Origin: Rhipidocladum racemiflorum
Lineage: Eukaryota > Streptophyta > Magnoliopsida > Poales > Poaceae
NCBI GenBank assembly: GCA_036346355.1
Contig: CM070570.1
Location: forward strand, 45,709,592-45,773,591
Length of the DNA stretch: 64,000 bases
Reading direction: 5' to 3'
Every line of letters starts with the position of its first letter. Position 1 is the stretch's first letter. This document shows positions 58,788 to 64,000 of the stretch, one piece after another. The position numbers and the translations under genes are program-made. A model generated the notes under the pieces. It searched no databases, was not told the origin of the DNA, and saw only the letters and a list, made by a program, of their open reading frames with translations.

Positions 58788-60934
58788 CAAGCAGACTGCG
58801 CTTAATTAGCATTTAGTGATACAAGTTGCGAAAAAAATCAATCCCTTCATCCAGGTTTATAAGGTGTTTTTTTAATTGCATTGTCCATAAATATACGATA
58901 TATTTCATGTTTTAATGCTAATTGGTGTGAAGTTTTCTTTATACTCCTAATAAATATTTAGATCTAGTACTTGATATTCCCTACATGCATTGAATATAGT
59001 GCTTAGAGATAATAATTAGGGTAGTCTGATCATTTTTAATATCTTCTTAGTCTATATACTAAGAAAAAATACGTCCTATAAACTTAGACAGATAAAGTAC
59101 TTCGATGGATAGATCCGTAGATTCATGTTGGTTTGTTGCTGGACACCAAGAAAAGCCATATTTTAGCGGCTATGCTATACATGCTTCGGCAAAAATGGCT
59201 ATAAATTATTTGCAGCGTTCGTCATCGAAAATAACGTTGGTGTCCTGAAAACAAATTGCACCATCTAAGGTTTAAAAAATCGGTGTCTTGGAGGCAATTT
59301 TACCACCTAAGTTAAGCGAGAAGGTGTCGATTAACCGTACCATTGATTAGTTAAACCGGGCGGTAACGGACAATATTAACAACAACACAAGACATTGCGC
59401 GCGCAGTAGATCGCTGTCTGCTGCTGCTGTATATTATTCCCCTGATGGCATGCAGACAAGCGTCGAGAGGGACATGCCATGTGCCACCTCATCCCTGCTT
59501 AAATTTCCATTATCACAACAGCAAGGAGCCTAACTGCTACGTGCACCTGCTTTTTAAGATGTACTTAGTCTGGATGTTCGCTTACAGGTCGGCCCACCCC
59601 GACCGGCAAAGCGTGTACATTTCTATCCTCCGTTGGTTTATAAAACTAGCCGTGAAAGGGATGGCAGATATTTCGAATCGATAAATATCATGCTCGACAG
59701 CTCATCCTAACCATCCACTCTCAAGAGAACCCTAATTCTAACCAAATACGCCACGTAAAACCCTCACCTAGAAGAAATCAAGCACGTTGCTTCTCTCGTA
59801 ACACCAAGCAATTGAACCGTGCAAATAGCACCTGATTTTTCGTCCGACATTCAACTTTTTTTTCTCCTTTTCTTTACTTTTCTTTTCCTTTTTTGCGAGG
59901 TGCTTTCTTGTTTGCTCCAAATTATTTCAAATCAAGAATACAGGGTATTTTCTTACAAAGAATATTGTGCTAAACAACTTTATTGCCCTTGATCTCTTCT
60001 GACGTGAACCGTAGTTCGTAATTTCGAGTGATCAACCGTCACATGATTCCCCATCAGAGGTTTTGTTCAGCCCATGGTTAAGGCAGGAACCGCCGTGGAT
60101 CAAGAGTGTTCACATCCCGGAGAAACCCAGCACACAGTCCCTGTCCCTTGCATCGGCCCCCTGGGCTACCAAAAGCACTCATCAGCACACAAGACTCCTC
60201 TTCCTGATGCACCTTTTCCAGCAGCTAGCACACAATCATTCAGGCAGCAGCAAAGTTGCAATTAATTCTCTAGGATCCAAAGATCAGATCGAGCTTTTCC
60301 AACCCAGCACGACCAAAAAGAGCACACACACATGCATGATCGACAATGATTAGCAGATAATTGGCACGGTGTGGCCGGCTAGCTCTTTTCTGATTCAGGT
60401 CAAGCAAAAACAGCAGAGGCAGATTTCATCGCGAGGTGTGAGCCATCGCACGAATGCAAAAAAAATTGTGCGGCAATCATACCGGCAATCGAGGTCCTTC
60501 AGATAATTGAATCAGGTATGATTTTAAAAAGGCGATCGCATGATTTTTATTTTTTTTATTTTTTATTTTTTTACTCCCTGCGAACCCACATCGATATCAA
60601 TCCTCTAAAATTCTAATCAGGTATGATTTTAAAAAGGCGGTCAAGGCGCGAATTATGAGCCCGGATATAAGCATGTCTGCATCGAGAAAAGGACGGGCCC
60701 CCTCTTGCAAGTCGCGGTTTTTGAATGTGGGAGCAGGAAGAACACACCGGGTGTGAGAAGAAAGCTCAGGGTTCAGCAATAGGAGCCGTGGAGGCAGGAT
60801 CTTCTGATCCACAAGGCAATTATACGATCTCCTGACCGATGAGTTGCGCGTCTTGTTGTAGTCGAAACAAAGAACACCAGCCAGGCTTAGTTTGTTAGTG
60901 CAAAGATTGGACAGAAAAAGGTAATAGCACTAGG
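58788..60934. other. Right-hand host flank, no gene firmly supported
   Basis: This is the continuation of the host sequence after element A. Open frames at 59445-59684 and 60063-60353 lack recognisable motifs or splice context. A 25-bp direct repeat (AATCAGGTATGATTTTAAAA then AGGCG) occurs at about 60510 and 60614. Poly-T/A tracts lie at 59848-59895 and 60545-60575. Confidence 0.45.
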
Positions 60935-63075
60935 AAAAGGATATGAAAGAAAAACCTATACGAGTCAATATCTATACAAGGCTAACAATCTGTATACAAG
61001 GCAACTAGCAATCTCTGTACAAGGCAATTAAGGTACTGTCTAACAACCCCCTCAAACTCATGGTGGATCAACAACACTGAGTTTGAAGAGATAAAGGCTG
61101 TGTTGAGCTCTAGTCTATGTCTTCGTGAAGAAATATATCAACTAAAGCTCTGAAGGCACATACTGAAGAACCATAACCTGATCATGTATCTGTGACCGCA
61201 TGTATGAAGCATCAACACCAATATGCTTGATAAGCTTATGCTTCATTGGATCTCAAGCAATGCTAATAGCCCCTGTAATGTCAGATAAAAGACTAGTTGG
61301 TGTAACAACAGAATTACCAAAATCTTCGAGTAGCCATAGTAATCAAGTAACATTTGCTGTCAAAAGAGCCATATCTCGCAACTCAGCCTCAGCACTCGAA
61401 CGAGAAACTGCAGTCTGATTCTTAGTCTTCCAAGCAATGAGAGCGTCACCAAGAAAAACACAATAAGCAGAAAGAGACCGATGATTAGAGTTGTCACTAG
61501 CCTAGGTAGCATCAAGCCTAGAGCTGAAAAGAGCTGAAGCGAGAAAAGAAAAGACAATAAGAGATAGTTCCACGAAGATATCGTAGAACACGAAAAAGAT
61601 GACTATAGTGGAGCTGGGTGGGAGCAGATACGAACTGACTCAAAATATGAACTGAATATGAAATATTAGGATGAGTGACACCAAGGTAAACAAGGTTCTC
61701 AACAAGATGGCGATAGCTAGTGGGATCCTCAAGAGGTTCACCATCAGTGAGTCAAAGGTGAACAATGAGCTCCATGGGAGTCTTGGCTATGTGCTGATCA
61801 GTGAGAGAAGCACAATCAAGAACATCCTGAATATACTTCTCTTGGAATAGAAAGAAGTCCTCAGGTGTAGAAGAAACCTCAATCCCAAGGAAATAGCGAA
61901 GGGAAACTAGATTAGACATGAGAAACTGCTCACTGAGACGTACCTTTACAAAGGCAATATACTAAGAATCATCTCCAATAATGATCATGTTATCAACATA
62001 CAAAAGAAGAGTTCGATCACGAGGTGAAGTATGAACAAAGAGTGCATGATCATGAGCACTATAAGAAAAGCCAATTGCAATAACCACAAAAGAAAAACGC
62101 TCAAACAGGCACGAGAGGGTTGCTTGAGCCCATAAAAAGAGTGGCGAAGCTGACAAAAAAAGCCCTCAGGAATAGAATACCCCGGTGGTGGCTGCATAAA
62201 AACCTCCTCACACAGCTCACCGTTAAGAAAGGCATTCTTGGCATTAAGCTGAGAGATAGACCACTCACGAATAAAAGCCACAACAAGAAGAGTGTGAACA
62301 GTTATCATGTGAGCCACATGAGCAAATGTCTCATTATAATCACAACAATGCTCCCGTTGAAACCACGTGCTATGAGATGAGCCTTGTAGCACTCAAGAAA
62401 ACCATTAGAGCATGTCTTAACCTTATAGACTCACTTACATGTAATGGAACGGACACGTAGATGAAGGAGCACAAGATCCCACGTACTAGTGCGTTCAAAG
62501 GCAGCAAGCTCCTCTGCCATGGCATGCTGCCATTCCTGATGAATACATCACGGTAAAAAGTCGGCTCCACAAGAACTGCACCAGCAAAACAAGACACTTA
62601 GGAGGCCGAATAAACTGGCGATTGCAAAGAGCATAGCTAGGAGCAGACACTAAAGAAGGTGACTCAGCAGGAGAAAATGGCACATAAGAAGAATACTCAA
62701 CTCGCGGATGACAAGTGTAGTATAGAGGATAAGAACGAACAATATCAGAAGAAACTGGAGGGAGGAGCTACCACCAAAGGGAGGGATGGCGGCCACGAAG
62801 GCGATAGAGAAGAGCAGCAGCGACGAGAAGAGTCGCCGAAAAAAAAAAAAGGGTGCAAGTGCAACACCGGTGAGGAATCTAACCCTAAAATCTAGCTCTA
62901 ATGCCATGTTATGAATATCACTTGTATTCAACATGAGGCCAGTGGACCATTATATATAATGTACATAAGCGTATGAAAGGAAAGCCTATATAAGACAATA
63001 TCTATACAAGGCTAACAATCTGTATACAAGACAACTAGAAATCTTTATACAAAGCAACTAGGATACTTTTTAACA
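60935..63075 (-). mobile_element. Ty1-copia element with short LTRs, internally deleted
   Basis: On the minus strand: 5' LTR 63075-62912 (TGTTAAAAAGTATCC to GATATTCA); primer-binding site ATGGCATTAGAGC at about 62908; polypurine tract TTTGAGGGGGT ending at 61046; 3' LTR from 61045 (TGTTAGACAGTACC) to about 60935, its outer end not recognisable. The LTRs share ATACAGATTGTTAGCC and CTTGTATAGATATTG blocks. The whole element is about 2.1 kb against 4.5-5 kb for an intact one. Gag and most of integrase are missing between the primer-binding site and the integrase tail at about 62730. No clear target duplication was found. Confidence 0.7.
61050..62740 (-). pseudogene. Copia integrase tail, reverse transcriptase and RNase H remnant
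   Basis: Read on the minus strand from 62740: the end of integrase (VPFSPAESP near 62680), then RT with ETFAHVAHMITVHTLLVVA, SISQLNAKNAFLNGELCEEV, MQPPPGYSIPEG and HSFYGLKQPSRA (62330-62100), and LLLYVDNMIIIGDD (about 62010-61970), where the second Asp of the YVDD box is Asn. RNase H includes AVSRSSAEAELR (about 61415-61380). Frameshifts and stops separate the parts. It is inactive. Confidence 0.78.
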
Positions 63076-63334
63076 CATAACACCTCTATGAGAAGAACCA
63101 CAAGTGTTTGGTTAGATTTGTGTGATGATATGTGATGAACATGAGGACAGGACACTAGCCAGGCCTCACGGAACGTCGTTGTTATCGAGTTCTAGAGGCT
63201 CTCCGATGATAGGCTCCATTTCTGACAGAGGATGTAGGGGGGTGACATCTACCCTAGCTGCAAATTTGTCCAAAGAAAATTGTGGTTTGGTAGGATGCAC
63301 TCATGATGCCATTGTTTTGTCATCAAATACAGAT
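63076..63334. other. Spacer, no gene firmly supported
   Basis: Host sequence between the copia element and the possible exon to its right. If that exon is real, this would be its 3' UTR on the minus strand. Confidence 0.35.
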
Positions 63335-63463
63335 TCAAGAAAGAGATGCACAGTACAATATGAGTGAGATCGCACTGGCAATGGCCACTCTCCAGAAGTC
63401 TTGAAACCCATCAAATATAGATAAGCCGGCTGGCTGCTGCTCAAAGAATTCATGACAACCCAA
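63335..63463 (-). CDS. Possible terminal exon of a host gene (C-terminal membrane segment)
   Basis: On the minus strand an acceptor with a good pyrimidine tract (TTTTGCTGTTTTTCAG) is followed by 42 codons and TGA: it reads LGCHEFFEQQPAGL, SIFDGFQDFWR, VAIASAISLILYCASL. The last part is a plausible membrane-spanning segment ending almost at the stop. I do not recognise the protein. Upstream exons would lie towards and beyond the right edge of the window. A second open stretch at about 63955-63835 (AFRLADKTAPLDGCFIKLAA) could be one, but its splice sites are unclear. Confidence 0.3.
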   Translation of the reverse strand: MGCHEFFEQQPAGLSIFDGFQDFWRVAIASAISLILYCASLS

Positions 63464-64000
63464 CTGAAAAACAGCAAAAGCAGACAAGAATGGTCAAGTT
63501 TCTGAAGTAGACATGTAAATAAGCAAACTAAACAGTTAAGCTCACCTTGATTTAGACATGTAAATACCTGAAGTTTAGTACCTAAGCTTCTTATTACTAC
63601 CTGACAAGGCTGGAAAAGAGACATGAACAACGACGCCTTATTCTTTCGCAACCGTCTCTGCGGATTCTACCTCATCATTCTCCTGTGGGCATTGACTCAC
63701 TCCATAATTGTTAAATCACAACAGTTAAAGAGCACTGAAGTACAAAATACATACGGGAACTACCCTATTAGCAATTTAACAGAAGCAAAGTTGTCCCAGG
63801 CAAGCTGTACCGGCTGAAATTAGAGGCATTGGGCTTCAGACATGAACTGAACGGATGCAGTAGTTCCCTGTTTGCTGAGGGAGGCTGCAAGTTTGATGAA
63901 GCAGCCGTCCAGAGGAGCTGTTTTATCAGCCAGCCTGAATGCCCCTGTGCAGGATTAATATAAGTGCAGTGCTAAAGTGAGAAAGACAAGAAACAAAACG
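63464..64000. other. Right edge, possible intron and exon of the same host gene
   Basis: Mostly AT-rich with pyrimidine tracts on the minus strand. The stretch 63835-63960 is more GC-rich and open in one minus-strand frame. Nothing else is identifiable. Confidence 0.25.

Overview
This is nuclear DNA of a grass (Poaceae). The evidence is a spliced, GC-rich, monocot-style INDETERMINATE-domain (IDD) zinc-finger gene, several classes of plant LTR retrotransposon, a Tourist-type MITE, hAT-type elements and long (AT)n(AG)n microsatellites. No prokaryotic genes, tRNA, rRNA or CRISPR arrays are visible.

Layout. (1) About 1-5,600: one end of a transposon-like unit. It carries a spliced plant-mobile-domain (PMD, aminotransferase-like) gene with degraded 3' coding sequence, a second two-exon gene with a charged coiled coil, an array of ~190-bp repeats into which a 231-bp Tourist-like MITE (TTA target duplication) has inserted, and a GC-rich tract of 40-bp palindromic repeats. 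The unit looks like a Mutator-like element, but no transposase lies in the window. (2) 5,700-7,300: compound microsatellites and a small hAT-like element (6,099-6,489). (3) 7,606-10,607, minus strand: an intact three-exon IDD transcription factor of 483 residues, the only clearly functional host gene. (4) 11,400-16,436: non-coding flank with short DNA elements, including a 781-bp hAT-type element with a perfect 8-bp target duplication (13,695-14,475). (5) 16,442-58,782: a nest of LTR retrotransposons. (6) 58,788-64,000: host flank with an internally deleted Ty1-copia element on the minus strand (about 60,935-63,075) and a possible terminal exon of a host gene at the far right.

The nest can be unpicked from target-site duplications. 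Element A (Ty3 type, duplication TTAAT) spans 16,442-58,782. Its leader holds solo LTR G (19,777-23,240). Its gag was hit by LTR C on the minus strand (23,602-53,132, duplication CCACT). Inside C sits element B (Ty3 chromovirus, 24,395 to about 52,837). The 5' LTR of B was hit by solo LTR D (25,385-29,004, duplication CGGCT), by the complete Ty3 chromovirus E (29,906-39,535, duplication ATATT/CTATT) and by an inverted chimeric LTR derivative F (39,874-43,327). The 3' LTR of B still shows the empty sites of D and E. All retroelement coding regions are broken. E is the youngest, with nearly identical 2.25-kb LTRs.

Points most worth a second look: a ~247-codon accessory reading frame between the 5' LTR and gag of element B; a seven-copy array of 22-bp palindromes coupled to CCACGT motifs in LTR D, followed by a TGACGTCA cluster; and the chimeric LTR F. 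All coordinates and comparisons were read by eye. No alignment or database search was run.
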